DNA from: Nocardia wallacei | GTDB taxonomy: Bacteria; Actinomycetota; Actinomycetes; Mycobacteriales; Mycobacteriaceae | NCBI RefSeq assembly: GCF_029869545.1 | Contig: NZ_JARWQD010000073.1 | Coordinates: 1 to 64,000 of the forward strand | Length of the DNA stretch: 64,000 bases | Direction: 5' to 3' | In this document: positions 1-14,417 of the stretch, piece by piece | How the letters are laid out: each line of letters opens with the position of its first letter | How positions within the stretch are numbered: position 1 is the stretch's first letter | Made by a program: the position numbers and the translations under genes | Notes under the pieces: generated by a model | The model's input: the letters and a program-made list of their open reading frames with translations, nothing else | What the model was told of the DNA's origin: nothing | Database searches by the model: none

Positions 1-292
1 CCGGGAAACAGAGCCAGGCGCACCCCAGAAAACAGAGCCAGGCGCACCCCAGAAAACAGAGCCAGGCGCACCCCAGAAAACAGAGCCAGGCGCACCCCAG
101 AAAACAGAGCCAGGCGCACGCCGGGAAGTGGAGCCAGGCGCACCCCAGAAAACAGAGCCAGGCGCACGCCGGGAAGTGGAGCCAGGTGCACGCCGGGAAG
201 TGGAGCCAGGTGCACGCCGGGAAATGGAGCCGGGTGCGTGCCGGAAATGGCGAGGTGCGTGCCAGGAAGTGGAGTCGGGTGCGCGCGCCGGG
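1..292. repeat. 24-bp tandem repeat array, left edge truncated
   Basis: The motif GAGCCAGG recurs exactly every 24 bases at 11, 35, 59, 83, 107, 131, 155, 179, 203 and 227, with decayed copies near 251 and 272 (one copy is 3 bases short). Two unit types occur: one ends CACCCCAGAAAACA, the other CACGCCGGGAAGTG. Read on the minus strand, the second type contains CCGGCGTGCACC, the core seen in intergenic repeats elsewhere in the window. The + frame beginning at base 2 stays open to 397 because the period is a multiple of 3. It encodes an 8-residue periodic peptide, but I see no start or ribosome site and treat the array as non-coding. The array continues past the window edge. Bases 293-381 hold nothing I recognise. 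Confidence 0.9.
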
Positions 293-381
293 GTTGCAGG
301 GGCGGGAGCACGGCCGGAACACGCTCCGCGGAGTGGTTCACAGATTCGGCTGTGTGTCGGCGCCTTGCGTGTTGTCATTGC

Positions 382-1035
382 TCAGGAGAGCACCTGATCC
401 AGTGTGAGGAACAGCACATTTCCGGCCAGATCTGCGGCGGTGCCGATGCGCGCCGGGCGTCCGCCCCCACCGTTCGAATGCAGCCAGACGAAGCCGTATT
501 CGGCCAGGTCGACCGTGCGCGGCAGCGCCGCGGCCACGGTTGCGGCGTCGGGGATCCCGTCGAGGCTGATGCGCGCCGAGGCGGCCCGCAGGTCGGGCCA
601 GGCCGCCGCGAAGCCCGGGTGCAGTGGGCGCGCGTCCACCTCTTCCTCGGGCACCCACGCCAGCTCGGCGCTCTCCCGGTTGGCCGTGGTGGCCAGCGGT
701 TCCGCGACATCGGCGACGACCGTGGTGTAGGTCCATCCGCTGGGTGCCGTCGCCGTCACCCGCTCGCCGCGCACGCGCACGGCCTCCGGGACGATCCCGG
801 CCTCCTCCTGGGCCTCCCGCACGGCGGCGTGCACGCTGGTCTCGTGGCTGTCGCGGGCACCGCCCGGCAGCGCCCAGGTGCCGCCCTGATGACTCCACGG
901 TGCCCGGTGCTGCAGCAACACCATGGCCCCGCCGCCGGTCCGCGGCGCCCGCAGCAGCAGCCCCGCCGCCCCGAACAGGCCCCACTGCCGCGTTCCGTCG
1001 GGGGAGTCCACAAAACCGTCTCCGTCACCACGCAT
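382..1035 (-). CDS. mutT3: Nudix hydrolase, MutT3 type
   Basis: A 217-residue Nudix hydrolase, the family that hydrolyses nucleoside diphosphates linked to another moiety, often to sanitise oxidised dNTPs. A complete Nudix box runs from G59 to about I81 (G-x5-E-x7-REAQEEAG), so the metal-binding catalytic helix is intact. The ATG at 1035 gives MRGDGDGFV, a typical N-terminus for this group, and the length agrees with M. tuberculosis MutT3 as I remember it. The open frame continues upstream to 1689, but only over glnX on the other strand. It is divergent from glnX, as Rv0413 is beside Rv0412c in M. tuberculosis, which supports the assignment. The actual substrate cannot be read from the sequence. 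Confidence 0.88.
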   Translation of the reverse strand: MRGDGDGFVDSPDGTRQWGLFGAAGLLLRAPRTGGGAMVLLQHRAPWSHQGGTWALPGGARDSHETSVHAAVREAQEEAGIVPEAVRVRGERVTATAPSGWTYTTVVADVAEPLATTANRESAELAWVPEEEVDARPLHPGFAAAWPDLRAASARISLDGIPDAATVAAALPRTVDLAEYGFVWLHSNGGGGRPARIGTAADLAGNVLFLTLDQVLS

Positions 1036-1173
1036 GCTCGTCTCGTCCCAATCTCGCCACCACTGCCGCACCAATGCCACGGGTGCCGGGGCGACACACC
1101 CGAGACGGCGCCGGTACGACCACAATAAGCTCAGTCCCGCCCGGCACGGGCCGGACGGCGATCGGAGGTGACC

Positions 1174-2513
1174 ATGACTCGCAGCCTGCCACCGCGGCTC
1201 GACGAGCTGTCGCCACGCGCCGCGGCGGCCGCCGTACGACGCCGCCTGGACGCCTCCGACCTGCGGGCCTTCGTACACTCCTCGCCCGCCAAGCTGATCA
1301 CGATCGGTCTGGTGCTGCTGGGGATGTGCCTGCTCGCCGGGGCGGTGGCCGCCTCGACCGTCGACAACCGCCAGCAGGCGCTGGACCACCTGCTCGACGA
1401 GGCCGAGCCGGACGCGTATTCCGCTCAGCGCCTGTACGCCTCGCTGTCGGTGGCCGATGCGGCCGCGGGCACGGCGTTCATCTCCGGCGGCCTGGAGCCG
1501 AAGCCGGTCCGCGACCGGTACAGCCAGGCCGTCGGACAGGCCTCGGCGGAACTGGTCGCGCAGTCCAATGCCGGGCGCGACGGGGCGGGCACCGACGCCG
1601 ACGGCCGCCTGCGGGCCGGAATCGCCACCCAGCTGCCCGTCTACACCGGCCTCATCGAGACCGCCCGGGCCAACAACCGCGAGGGTCATCCGCTCGGCGC
1701 CGCGTATCTCAGCGAGGCGTCGAACCTCATGCAGACGACCATGCTGCCGATGGCCCGCGAACTACAGGAGCACCGCTCGGTCGCGATCACCGATACGCAG
1801 CGCCATCATGTGCAGCCGCCCTGGGCGGCGATCATGCTGCCGATCCTGACCCTGGGCGCGCTGGTCGCCGCGCAGTGGTATCTGGCGCGCCGCTGGCATC
1901 GCGTGCTGAATCCGGGCCTGCTGCTCGCCTCCGGCACACTGGTGGTCGTGCTGGCCTGGACCGTGATCGCCGGGTCGTTCTCGGCGGTGGCCACCACGCA
2001 GGGCCGCGACGACGGGGCGGTGCCGACCTCGGAGCTCACCGAGAGCCGCATCCTCACCCAGCAGGCCCGCGCCGCCGAGACCCTGAAACTGGTTCGCCGC
2101 GACGCCAGCGGCGACTACGACCGCATCTACGACAAGGCCATCTCGGATCTGACCATGCTGCTCACCCGATATCCGCACGGCGCACCGGGTTCCGATGACG
2201 TCACCACCGCCCGCGGGGCGCTGGACCGCTGGCGCCAGGCGCATCAGCGCATGAACGACGCGCTGGGACGCGGCGACTTCCCGGGCGCGAGCGCCGTGGC
2301 GATCGGGCCCGGCGCGGACGGCGCCACGGCCGATGTGGAGGCGCTCGACAACGCGCTGCGCGGCGGGCTGTCCGATACGCGAAACACGTTGCGCAACGAG
2401 GTTTCCGACGCGGCCCGCTCGCTGGATCTGCTGGCGCCGGGCGCGCTGGTGCTGTCCATCCTGGCCGCCGTCCTGGTGGTGGCGGGACTGTGGCCCCGGC
2501 TGCGGGAGTACCG

Positions 2514-2517
<4 letters not shown>
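1174..2517 (+). CDS. glnX: GlnX-like membrane sensor protein
   Basis: A 447-residue membrane protein matching the position of Rv0412c (GlnX). Hydrophobic segments lie at about 41-60, 213-233, 246-266 and 418-440. They flank two extracytoplasmic, helix-rich regions that resemble a chemoreceptor-type sensor. In mycobacteria GlnX works with the lipoprotein GlnH to pass aspartate/asparagine availability to the kinase PknG; that role is inferred here from order and architecture. The ATG at 1174 is chosen because GGAGG ends 5 bases upstream. A GTG at 1168 in the same frame overlaps that ribosome site. The stop overlaps the glnH start (ATGA), which indicates translational coupling. Confidence 0.85.
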
Positions 2518-6070
<3,553 letters not shown>

Positions 6071-6079
6071 GCGGCGCCC

Positions 6080-7276
6080 TCAGCCCACCAGCCCGGCGGC
6101 CGCGCGGGCGATCGCCAGCTCCTCGTTGGTGGGCACGACCAGCACCGACACCTCCGTGCCCGGCGGTGAAATATACCGGGCCCCACGGTCTTTCGCCTCG
6201 TTGCGGCCGGGGTCCACGGCGATGCCGAAGCGTTCCAGCCCGGCCAGCGCATCGGCGCGCACGCGCGCGTTGTTCTCCCCGACACCGGCGGTGAAGACGA
6301 TCGCATCCACCCGCCCCAACTCCACCAGATAGGCGCCGAGGTAGCGGCGCAGCCGGTGCACGTAGACGTCGTAGGCGAGCCGGGCCGCGTCATCCCCGGT
6401 CTCGATGAGCCGGAACAGCTCCCGGAAGTCGTTCACCCCCGACAGGCCCTTGATGCCCGAATCGCGGTTGAGCAGGTTGTCGATCGCATCGATGTCCATA
6501 TCCGCGGTGCGGGCCAGGTGCGGGATGATCCCCGGATCGAGGTCGCCGGAGCGGGTGCCCATCACCAGCCCCTCCAGCGGGGTGAGGCCCATCGTGGTGT
6601 CGACCGCGCGGCCGCCCCGGATCGCCGACGCCGACGCGCCGTTGCCCAGATGGAACACGATCTGATTCAGCTCCGCCGGATCGCGGTCCAGCAGCTCGGC
6701 GGCCCGGCCGGAGACGTACTCGTGCGACGTGCCGTGGAAGCCGTAGCGTCGAATACCGTGCGCGGCAGCGACTTTCGCATCGATCGCGTAGGTCTTGGCC
6801 GCATCGGGCAGGCCGTGGAAGAACGCCGTATCGAACACCGCGACCTGCGGCACGTCCGGCAGCAGCTCGCGCGCCGATTCGATTCCCGTCACATTGGCCG
6901 GATTGTGCAGCGGCGCAAGCGAAGACAGCTCATCGATCGACCGCACCACCGCGTCGTCGATCAGCGTGGGCCGGTAGAACACCTCGCCGCCGTGCACCAC
7001 CCGGTGCCCGACCGCGGTCAGACCGGCCGCGGTCAGGTCGTGGCCGCCGCGGGCGAACAGCTCGAATACGATCCGCAGGCCGGTGGCGTGATCGGGGACG
7101 GCGCCGTCGTGCTCGAGGGTGCGGCCGTCGCCGCGGTACTCGACGGTCGCGGTGCCGGGGGCGACCGGCTCGCCGATCCTCGACACCTGGCCGGAGGCCA
7201 CCACCGCGCCCGAATCCGGGTCCAGCAGTTGATATTTGATCGACGACGATCCGGAGTTGATCACCAGGACCTGCAT
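6080..7276 (-). CDS. ackA: acetate kinase
   Basis: A 398-residue acetate kinase that interconverts acetate plus ATP and acetyl phosphate plus ADP. It opens with the ASKHA phosphate-binding segment [14 protein letters not shown]. It carries [10 protein letters not shown] and the family signature [17 protein letters not shown], so the active site is complete. The ATG at 7276 is preceded by AGGAGG on the minus strand; an upstream frame extension to 7408 is ignored for that reason. It lies 64 bases after pta and is presumably co-transcribed with it. It is convergent with pknG, whose stop is 9 bases away, the same neighbour relation as Rv0409/Rv0410c. Confidence 0.96.
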   Translation of the reverse strand: MQVLVINSGSSSIKYQLLDPDSGAVVASGQVSRIGEPVAPGTATVEYRGDGRTLEHDGAVPDHATGLRIVFELFARGGHDLTAAGLTAVGHRVVHGGEVFYRPTLIDDAVVRSIDELSSLAPLHNPANVTGIESARELLPDVPQVAVFDTAFFHGLPDAAKTYAIDAKVAAAHGIRRYGFHGTSHEYVSGRAAELLDRDPAELNQIVFHLGNGASASAIRGGRAVDTTMGLTPLEGLVMGTRSGDLDPGIIPHLARTADMDIDAIDNLLNRDSGIKGLSGVNDFRELFRLIETGDDAARLAYDVYVHRLRRYLGAYLVELGRVDAIVFTAGVGENNARVRADALAGLERFGIAVDPGRNEAKDRGARYISPPGTEVSVLVVPTNEELAIARAAAGLVG

Positions 7277-7340
7277 CGTGCGCCTCCTGTCTGTTCCTGT
7301 CCGGGCAACGCCGAGGGTCTGCCGCGCATTCCGGGGCGGC

Positions 7341-9416
7341 CTAGGTCTGCGACTGCGCCTGGATGGCGGTGATGGCGACCGTGTTGACGATGTCGGCGAC
7401 CAGCGCACCGCGCGACAGGTCGTTGACCGGTTTGCGCAGGCCCTGCAGCACCGGGCCGATCGCCACCGCCCCGGCGCTGCGCTGCACCGCCTTGTACGTG
7501 TTGTTGCCCGTGTTCAGGTCAGGGAAGACGAAAACCGTTGCGCGCCCGGCAACTTCGGAGTTCGGCAGCTTGGCGCTGGCCACCGTGGGCTCGATCGCCG
7601 CGTCGTACTGGATCGGCCCCTCCACCAGCAGTTGCGGGGCGCGCTCGTGCACCAGCTTGGTGGCGGTGCGCACCTTGTCCACATCGGCGCCGCTGCCGGA
7701 TTCGCCGGTCGAGTACGACAGCATCGCCACCCGCGGGTCGATCCCGAACTGGGCGGCGGTGCGCGCGGAGGAGATCGCGATATCGGCCAGCTGTTCCGAG
7801 GTGGGATCCGGCACCACCGCGCAGTCGCCGTAGGCGAGCACCCGATCGGCCAGGCACATCAGGAATACGCTCGAGACCGTGGAGACTCCCGGCTCGGTCT
7901 TGATGATCTCGAACGAGGGCCGGATGGTGTGCGCGGTGGTGTGCGCCGCGCCGGACACCATGCCGTCGGCGACCCCCTCGTACACCATCATGGTGCCGAA
8001 ATAGGAGATGTCGGAGATCATTTCGCGCGCCCGCTCCACGGTCATGCCCTTGTGGGCGCGCAGCTTCGCGTACGTCTGCGCGAACTGCTGGCGTAGTTCG
8101 CTGGTCTTCGGATTCAGCACCTGCGCCGCGTCGATGTCGACGCCGAGTTCGGCGGCGCGGCCGCGCACGGCCGCCTCGTCGCCGAGGATGGTCAGATCGG
8201 CGATCTTGCGCTGCAGCACCCGACCGGCGGCGCGCAGGATGCGGTCGTCGTTGCCCTCCGGCAGCACGATCCGGCGGCGATCCGACCGGGCCCGCTCCAC
8301 CAGCTGATATTCGAACATCTGCGGCGTCACGACCGACGGCGCCGGTACCGCGATGAGTTCGGCCAGCCTGCGCCCGTCCACCCGCTGCTCCATCAGCGCG
8401 AGGGCGGTGTCGACCTTGCGGACACTGGACAGCGACACCCGGCCGCGGGTGCGCGAGACGGCGCCCGCGGTATCGAAGGTGCCCAGCGGGGTGGTGAGGA
8501 TCGGCAGCTTCGGCTTCAGGCCCTCGATCAGCCGGGCGACGGCCGGATGCGGCAGCATGCCGCCGTTCATGACGATGCCCGACAGCGACGGAAACCCTTC
8601 CGCCTCATGGGCATTCACCAGGGCCAGCAGCGCGTCGGAGCGATCGGCCGGAACGATCACGGCGACGCTGTCGCTGAGCCGCTCCAGGATGTGCTCGGCC
8701 GTCATGCCGCCGACCATCACCGACAGCGCCTCGCGCTGCATCAGCTCCGGATCCCCGGAGTACATCTCGCCGCCGATGGCCGCGCACAGCTCGGACATGG
8801 TCGGCGCGGTCAGCAGCGGCACCTCGGGCAGCGTCCACGATGTCGGGCAGATGCCGCGCACGGCGGCGGCGACCTCGTCCAGGTGGTCCGGATCGCAGCG
8901 GTTGACCACGATGGCCGTCAGCTGCGCGTGCTCGGCGGCGAGTTCGCCCTCGCACAGCTCGGCTACCTGCACGATCTGCTCGGGCGTCCGCCCGGAACCG
9001 CGCAGCACCAGCAGCACCGGCGCCCCCAGGTTCACGGCGATGCGCGCGTTGAAGCGCAGCTCGCTGGGGCTGGCCACATCGGTGTAGTCGCTGCCGACGA
9101 TGACCACCGCGTCGCACAGCTTGGCGACGTCGTGGAAGCGCATGACGATCTCGCCGATCGCCGCGTCGGGATCCTCGTGCACCTGCTCGTAGGTGACGCC
9201 GCAGGCCTGGTCGTAGTCGATATCGGCGGTGGAGTGCTCGAGCAGCAGCTCCAGGATGTAGTCCGGTTCGGTCGCCGAGCGCATGATGGGCCGGAACACG
9301 CCGACCCGGGGCGTGGTCGCGGACAGCATCTGTAGCGCGCCCAGGGCCACCGTCGATTTGCCGGTGTCACCCTCGAGCGAGGCGATGTACACGGTGGACG
9401 GAGCGGTATCGGCCAT
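7341..9416 (-). CDS. pta: phosphate acetyltransferase, long form
   Basis: A 691-residue phosphotransacetylase (acetyl-CoA plus phosphate to acetyl phosphate plus CoA). It is the long, three-part form. An N-terminal CobB/dethiobiotin-synthetase-like P-loop region begins [15 protein letters not shown] central DRTGG-type domain covers about 215-330. The catalytic PTA_PTB domain occupies the C-terminal 330 residues and contains [13 protein letters not shown] and the [10 protein letters not shown] segment. The ATG at 9416 is used because it begins exactly at the conserved P-loop domain; upstream in-frame sequence has no family match. With ackA it forms the acetate overflow/activation pathway. Its length is close to the M. 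tuberculosis enzyme. Confidence 0.95.
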   Translation of the reverse strand: MADTAPSTVYIASLEGDTGKSTVALGALQMLSATTPRVGVFRPIMRSATEPDYILELLLEHSTADIDYDQACGVTYEQVHEDPDAAIGEIVMRFHDVAKLCDAVVIVGSDYTDVASPSELRFNARIAVNLGAPVLLVLRGSGRTPEQIVQVAELCEGELAAEHAQLTAIVVNRCDPDHLDEVAAAVRGICPTSWTLPEVPLLTAPTMSELCAAIGGEMYSGDPELMQREALSVMVGGMTAEHILERLSDSVAVIVPADRSDALLALVNAHEAEGFPSLSGIVMNGGMLPHPAVARLIEGLKPKLPILTTPLGTFDTAGAVSRTRGRVSLSSVRKVDTALALMEQRVDGRRLAELIAVPAPSVVTPQMFEYQLVERARSDRRRIVLPEGNDDRILRAAGRVLQRKIADLTILGDEAAVRGRAAELGVDIDAAQVLNPKTSELRQQFAQTYAKLRAHKGMTVERAREMISDISYFGTMMVYEGVADGMVSGAAHTTAHTIRPSFEIIKTEPGVSTVSSVFLMCLADRVLAYGDCAVVPDPTSEQLADIAISSARTAAQFGIDPRVAMLSYSTGESGSGADVDKVRTATKLVHERAPQLLVEGPIQYDAAIEPTVASAKLPNSEVAGRATVFVFPDLNTGNNTYKAVQRSAGAVAIGPVLQGLRKPVNDLSRGALVADIVNTVAITAIQAQSQT

Positions 9417-9521
9417 ATCCGAGAGCTTAGTGATCGACGGTGTCCGATATGACCGGCCAGTAGCAAATACTCGGAAAATCACACCCTGCCCCGCGCGGCG
9501 GGTCCTTCTACGATTCTCCCC

Positions 9522-10031
9522 ATGGCAGCACAGTTTCCGGACCGGCAGTGGGGATCGCGCACGGGTCTGCTCGGCCGCATGGCGAGTCCGTTCGCGGCGT
9601 CCAAGATCGGATCGACGATCATCCGCAAGCTCACCCCGCTGGACCGGCAGGTGCTCGAGCGCACCGCGGGCCGATACACGGTGCTCGGCCCGATCGGCAT
9701 CCCGGTCATCCTGCTGACCACAACGGGCCGCAAGTCCGGGCGGCCGCGCACCTCGCCGCTGCTGTACGTCCACGGCGGCGAGGTGCTGTATGTGATCGGC
9801 AGCAACTTCGGCCAGGCCCACCACCCGGCGTGGACGGCCAACCTGCTCGCCGACCCGACCGGCATCGTCACCATCAGTGGTGAGCGAATCCCGGTGCGCG
9901 CGAGCCTGATCGAGGATGCGGCGAAGCAGGACGAGATCTTCGACCGGTTCGTCGAGACCACCGAGGCCTACGCCGCCTACCGCAACCGCACCACCCGCGA
10001 CCTGAGAATCTTCGCCCTCACCCGCGCCTGA
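9522..10031 (+). CDS. Ddn-type F420-dependent nitroreductase family protein
   Basis: A 169-residue protein of the deazaflavin-dependent nitroreductase (Ddn/FDOR-A) family. The characteristic block VILLTTTGRKSGRPRTSPLLY lies around residues 65-85, followed by YVIGSNFGQAHHPAWTANL. Together these form the split beta-barrel that binds F420H2. Characterised relatives reduce nitroimidazoles and quinones. The gene is convergent with fgd, which regenerates F420H2, and their stops are only 25 bases apart, so an F420 role fits the neighbourhood. The substrate is not predictable. The ATG at 9522 follows CGATTCTCCCC and has no clear ribosome site. Transcription probably diverges from the pta promoter in the 105-base gap. 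Confidence 0.85.
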   Translation: MAAQFPDRQWGSRTGLLGRMASPFAASKIGSTIIRKLTPLDRQVLERTAGRYTVLGPIGIPVILLTTTGRKSGRPRTSPLLYVHGGEVLYVIGSNFGQAHHPAWTANLLADPTGIVTISGERIPVRASLIEDAAKQDEIFDRFVETTEAYAAYRNRTTRDLRIFALTRA

Positions 10032-10055
10032 GCCGCCGCACGCCCCAGCGAGCGA

Positions 10056-11063
10056 CTACAACGCCCGCAGGCGGGGCGCCAGGTCGCGCTGGAACAGGTC
10101 CAGGAAGCGGCGCTGGTCGTGGCCGGGGGCGTGGAAGACCAGGTGGTTCAGGCCCGCGTCCACGTACGGCTTGATCTGGGCGACGGCCTCGTCCGGGTCG
10201 CTGGCGACGATCCAGCGCTTGGCGATCTGCTCGATCGGCAGGGCGTCGGCGGCCTTCTCCATCTCGATCGGGTCGGTGATGCTGTGCTTCTGCTCCGCGG
10301 TCAGCGACAGCGGCGCCCAGAAACGCGTATTCTCCAGCGCCAGTTCGGGATCGGTGTCGTAGGAGATCTTGATCTCGATCATCCGATCGATGTCGTCGCG
10401 CGTGCGCCCGACCTTGGCGGTGCCCTCGTCGACGGCGGGCATCAGCTTCTCGGTGTAGAGGTCCATGCCCTTGCCGGAGGTGCAGATGAAGCCATCCCCG
10501 GCGCGCCCCGCGTACCGCGCCACCAGCGGGCCGCCCGCGGCGACGTAGATCGGGATGCCGCCCTTGGGCACGTCGTAGATGGACGCGCCGACGGTCTGGT
10601 AGTACTGGCCCTCGAACGTCACCCGGTCGCCGGTCCACAGCGCTCGCATGAGGTCGACGGACTCGCGCAGCCGCGCGAACCGCTCCTTGAACTCCGGCCA
10701 CTCGCCCTTGTATCCGGTGGCGATCTCGTTGAGCGCCTCGCCGGTCCCGACGCCGAGCATGATGCGGTCGGGGTACAGACAGCCCATGGTCGCGAAGGCC
10801 TGGGCGATCACGGCCGGGTTGTAGCGGAAGGTCGGGGTCAGCACGGAGGTGCCGAGCTGGATGCGCTCGGTGCGCTCGCCGACCGCGGTCATCCACGCCA
10901 GCGAGAACGGCGCGTGGCCGCCCTCGTGCCGCCACGGCTGGAAATGGTCGCTGACCGTGGCGCTGTCGAGTCCGTGCTCCTCGACGAGAACCCCGAGCTC
11001 CACCAGCTCCCGGGGTCCGAACTGTTCCGCCGACGCCTTGTACCCGAGCTTGAGTCCACTCAC
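10056..11063 (-). CDS. fgd: F420-dependent glucose-6-phosphate dehydrogenase
   Basis: A 335-residue luciferase-like TIM-barrel enzyme that oxidises glucose 6-phosphate and reduces cofactor F420. Much of the sequence reads like mycobacterial Fgd1: [19 protein letters not shown] carries the catalytic His40 and Trp44. [10 protein letters not shown] supplies the conserved Glu109. FICTSGKG and [15 protein letters not shown] also match. The start is GTG at 11063 ([15 protein letters not shown]). It is the only F420 source enzyme in the window and lies beside the Ddn-like gene. The order fgd-pta-ackA-pknG is that of Rv0407-Rv0410c. The 224-base gap upstream is shared with the divergent HAD gene; I see no operator in it. 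Confidence 0.96.
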   Translation of the reverse strand: MSGLKLGYKASAEQFGPRELVELGVLVEEHGLDSATVSDHFQPWRHEGGHAPFSLAWMTAVGERTERIQLGTSVLTPTFRYNPAVIAQAFATMGCLYPDRIMLGVGTGEALNEIATGYKGEWPEFKERFARLRESVDLMRALWTGDRVTFEGQYYQTVGASIYDVPKGGIPIYVAAGGPLVARYAGRAGDGFICTSGKGMDLYTEKLMPAVDEGTAKVGRTRDDIDRMIEIKISYDTDPELALENTRFWAPLSLTAEQKHSITDPIEMEKAADALPIEQIAKRWIVASDPDEAVAQIKPYVDAGLNHLVFHAPGHDQRRFLDLFQRDLAPRLRAL

Positions 11064-11287
11064 TGCGCCACTCCTGTTCGCTGTCGCTTACCTGCTGCGG
11101 GGCGTATACCCCGTCGACCGTGTGCAGCGCTGGGCGGCGGCGCCGTATTTCGACACTGTCGCCTCGCGACGCGGCCGCCCGTGCCGGGGTCTGCTTCGAA
11201 CATAGTCAGCGGCCGTGGCCGGTGTGTGAATGGTCGCAACTTCCCGAGTTGTCCACATCCGAATATCCGATAGCTCAGAATTGACCC

Positions 11288-12088
11288 GTGACTGCCGACA
11301 ACGAACCGATCCTGTCCTACCTGACCGATATGGACGGGGTGCTGGTGCACGAGGACCATCTGGTGCCCGGCGCCGACAAGTTCCTGTCGGAACTGCAGGC
11401 CAAAGACATCCCGTTCCTGGTGCTCACCAACAACTCCATCCGCACCCCGCGCGATCTGCAGGCGCGGCTGCGGCACACCGGGCTCGACATTCCACCGGAG
11501 GCGATCTGGACCTCCGCGCTGGCCACGGCGACATTCCTGGACGAGCAGCGGCCGGGCGGCACGGCCTATGTGGTCGGCGAATCGGGCCTGACCACCGCGC
11601 TGCACGACATCGGCTACGTGCTCACCGACAGCGACCCGGACTATGTGGTGCTCGGCGAGACGCGCACCTATTCGTTCGAGGCCATCACCACCGCGATCCG
11701 GCTGGTGGAGCGCGGCGCCCGCTTCATCGCCACCAATCCCGACGCGACCGGCCCCTCCCGCGAGGGCGTGCTCCCCGCGACCGGTTCCGTCGCCGCCCTG
11801 ATCACCCGGGCCACCGGCCGCGACCCGTATTACGTCGGCAAGCCCAACCCGCTGATGATGCGCTCGGCGCTGCGCCGCATCGGCGCGCACTCGCAGTCCA
11901 CCGTGATGATCGGCGACCGGATGGACACCGACGTGATCTCCGGCCTGGAGGCCGGGATGCGGACCATCCTCGTCACCTCCGGCATCTCCACCCGCGCCTC
12001 GGTGGAGCACTACCCCTACCGGCCGACGGCGGTGCTCGAGTCCGTAGCGGACCTGGTGGGCCGCACCTCGAACCCGTTCGGCACATAA
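11288..12088 (+). CDS. HAD-IIA family phosphatase, NagD-like
   Basis: A 266-residue haloacid dehalogenase superfamily phosphatase of the IIA (NagD/AraL) group. Motif I is DMDGVL near residue 14, motif II is VLTNNS, motif III includes the Lys in VGKPNP, and motif IV is GDRMDTD. The cap domain between motifs II and III has the usual size. Such enzymes remove phosphate from nucleotides or sugar phosphates and often serve as house-cleaning phosphatases. The start is a GTG at 11288 that gives MTADNEPILSYL. No ribosome site is visible, so a leaderless message is possible. It is divergent from fgd. No substrate can be named from context. Confidence 0.88.
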   Translation: MTADNEPILSYLTDMDGVLVHEDHLVPGADKFLSELQAKDIPFLVLTNNSIRTPRDLQARLRHTGLDIPPEAIWTSALATATFLDEQRPGGTAYVVGESGLTTALHDIGYVLTDSDPDYVVLGETRTYSFEAITTAIRLVERGARFIATNPDATGPSREGVLPATGSVAALITRATGRDPYYVGKPNPLMMRSALRRIGAHSQSTVMIGDRMDTDVISGLEAGMRTILVTSGISTRASVEHYPYRPTAVLESVADLVGRTSNPFGT

Positions 12089-12123
12089 CGACATCCTCGA
12101 CGGCGTGCCCGGGCCGGGAGTCC

Positions 12124-13161
<1,038 letters not shown>

Positions 13162-13255
13162 CTAACATTTTATTTCGCATCTCCGAACTACCGCGGATGC
13201 GCGTGTTGTGCGGACGTCTACCAGCCTGCCCCCATCCGTTGGCCCCGTCCACACT

Positions 13256-13291
13256 TGACAACATGCTGTCAAATATGACAGCATGTTGTCA
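13256..13291. promoter_or_regulatory. double palindromic operator, probable MarR site
   Basis: A perfect inverted repeat: TGACAACATGCTGTCA at 13256-13271, spacer AATA, then its exact reverse complement TGACAGCATGTTGTCA at 13276-13291. Each 16-base arm is itself near-palindromic (TGACA...TGTCA), so the element offers two adjacent dimer sites, the usual MarR arrangement. Its last base is the A of the downstream ATG. A TTGACA hexamer at 13255-13260 could be a -35 box covered by the regulator. The natural binder is the MarR protein encoded 670 bases downstream in the same operon; that link is inferred. Confidence 0.85.
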
Positions 13292-13935
13292 TGATGAAGA
13301 CAGTGCACATGGCCGTTTACGACACCTTCTCCGACTGGGAGCTGGGGCACGCCACGGCGCATATCAATCGGGCCATGTGGCAGCGCGAGCCGGGAACATG
13401 GCAGGTCAGGACGGTCGGCCCGACGAGCGACCCGGTCGTGTCGGCGGGCGGGGTGCGGGTCGTCCCCGACCTCTCACTCGACCGGCTGGCCCCGGGCGAG
13501 AGCGCGATGCTGCTGCTGCCGGGGGCGGACACGTGGGAGACCGGCGCCCTGGCGGGCTTCGGGCGCAAGGCCCGGGAGTTTCTGGCGGCGGGCGTACCGG
13601 TGGCCGCGATCTGCGGCGCCACCTTCGGGCTGGCGGCGGAGGGATTGCTCGACGACCGCCCGCACACCAGCAACGACCCGAATTACCTTGCGATGAGCGG
13701 ATATTCGGGCGCCGAACAGTATGTTCCGGAGTCGGCCGTGACCGACGGGGATCTGATCACGGCCACCGGCACCAAACCGGTCGACTTCGCCCGGGCGGTG
13801 CTCGCCCGCCTGGGAGTCTACGAGCCGCACGTGCTCGACGCGTGGTACGCCCTGTACGGACGCAACGAGGCGGAGGGCTTCTACGCGCTCGCCGAGTACG
13901 AGAGCGGGCGCGCGCCGGAGTCGGTGGCGCCGTGA
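13291..13935 (+). CDS. DJ-1/PfpI family protein
   Basis: A 214-residue single-domain protein of the DJ-1/PfpI (type 1 glutamine-amidotransferase-like) superfamily. The nucleophile elbow is AAICGATFGLA, with the conserved Cys near residue 108 and LLLPGADTWE upstream as the acid-bearing loop. Relatives include glyoxalase III-like enzymes, amidases and stress proteins; nothing here decides between them. The start is ATG at 13291, or ATG at 13294. Both abut the palindrome with no ribosome site, so the message may be leaderless. It is followed after 28 bases by a MarR regulator. The pair is probably one autoregulated operon induced by a small molecule or reactive electrophile. Confidence 0.85.
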   Translation: MMKTVHMAVYDTFSDWELGHATAHINRAMWQREPGTWQVRTVGPTSDPVVSAGGVRVVPDLSLDRLAPGESAMLLLPGADTWETGALAGFGRKAREFLAAGVPVAAICGATFGLAAEGLLDDRPHTSNDPNYLAMSGYSGAEQYVPESAVTDGDLITATGTKPVDFARAVLARLGVYEPHVLDAWYALYGRNEAEGFYALAEYESGRAPESVAP

Positions 13936-13963
13936 GGAAGTGGGCAGGCGCACAGGAGGCGAG

Positions 13964-14410
13964 ATGACGCGTACCGAACAGGACTTGTTCGCGACCGCCG
14001 CGGTGACATCGTTCAAGCTGAACGGCCAATTCCTCGCCATCGCAGAGGAATTGGCGCGCCCGGCCGGTCTCACCGCCGCCTGGTGGCAAGTGCTGGGCGC
14101 GATCCTGCGCGAACCGCTGCCGGTGGCGGGCATCGCCCGGGAGATGGGCATCACCCGACAGGGCGTCCAACGCATCGCGGACCTGCTGGTGGACAAGGGC
14201 TTAGCCGAATACCGCCCCAACCCGGCACACAAGCGAGCAAAGCTGGTAGCGGTCACCGAAGCCGGTCACAACGCCGTGCGCCGCATCAATCCACAACACG
14301 CGGAAATGGCGAAACGCCTTGCGGCCGAACTGGGCACCGAGCAACTGGCGGCGATCGCCGACGGCCTGACGAAACTGTCGGCCGCACTGACCAGAATCGA
14401 TCAGACCTGA
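13964..14410 (+). CDS. MarR family transcriptional regulator
   Basis: A 148-residue winged-helix regulator. The recognition helix region is AREMGITRQGVQRIADLLVDKGL, followed by a wing (PAHKRAKLVAVTEAG), the standard MarR fold. Long N- and C-terminal helices provide dimerisation. The ATG at 13964 is chosen because AGGAGG lies 5 bases upstream (13954-13959); the frame extends to 13940 without support. It is encoded directly behind the DJ-1 gene, whose promoter carries a double palindrome of MarR size, so autoregulation with repression of the DJ-1 gene is the likely circuit. It ends 7 bases from the convergent DUF4185 gene. Confidence 0.9.
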   Translation: MTRTEQDLFATAAVTSFKLNGQFLAIAEELARPAGLTAAWWQVLGAILREPLPVAGIAREMGITRQGVQRIADLLVDKGLAEYRPNPAHKRAKLVAVTEAGHNAVRRINPQHAEMAKRLAAELGTEQLAAIADGLTKLSAALTRIDQT

Positions 14411-14417
14411 ACACTCG

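Noticed and set aside
1..292. CRISPR-like array at the left edge
   Set aside because: Units are contiguous 24-mers without unique spacers, and no cas genes are present.
2..397. Open + frame through the 24-bp repeats encoding an 8-residue periodic peptide
   Set aside because: No start codon with a ribosome site, the frame is open only because the repeat is divisible by 3, and it overlaps the Nudix gene end.
382..1689. Nudix frame extended to 435 residues
   Set aside because: The extra N-terminal part lies opposite glnX, has no domain character, and a family-typical ATG exists at 1035.
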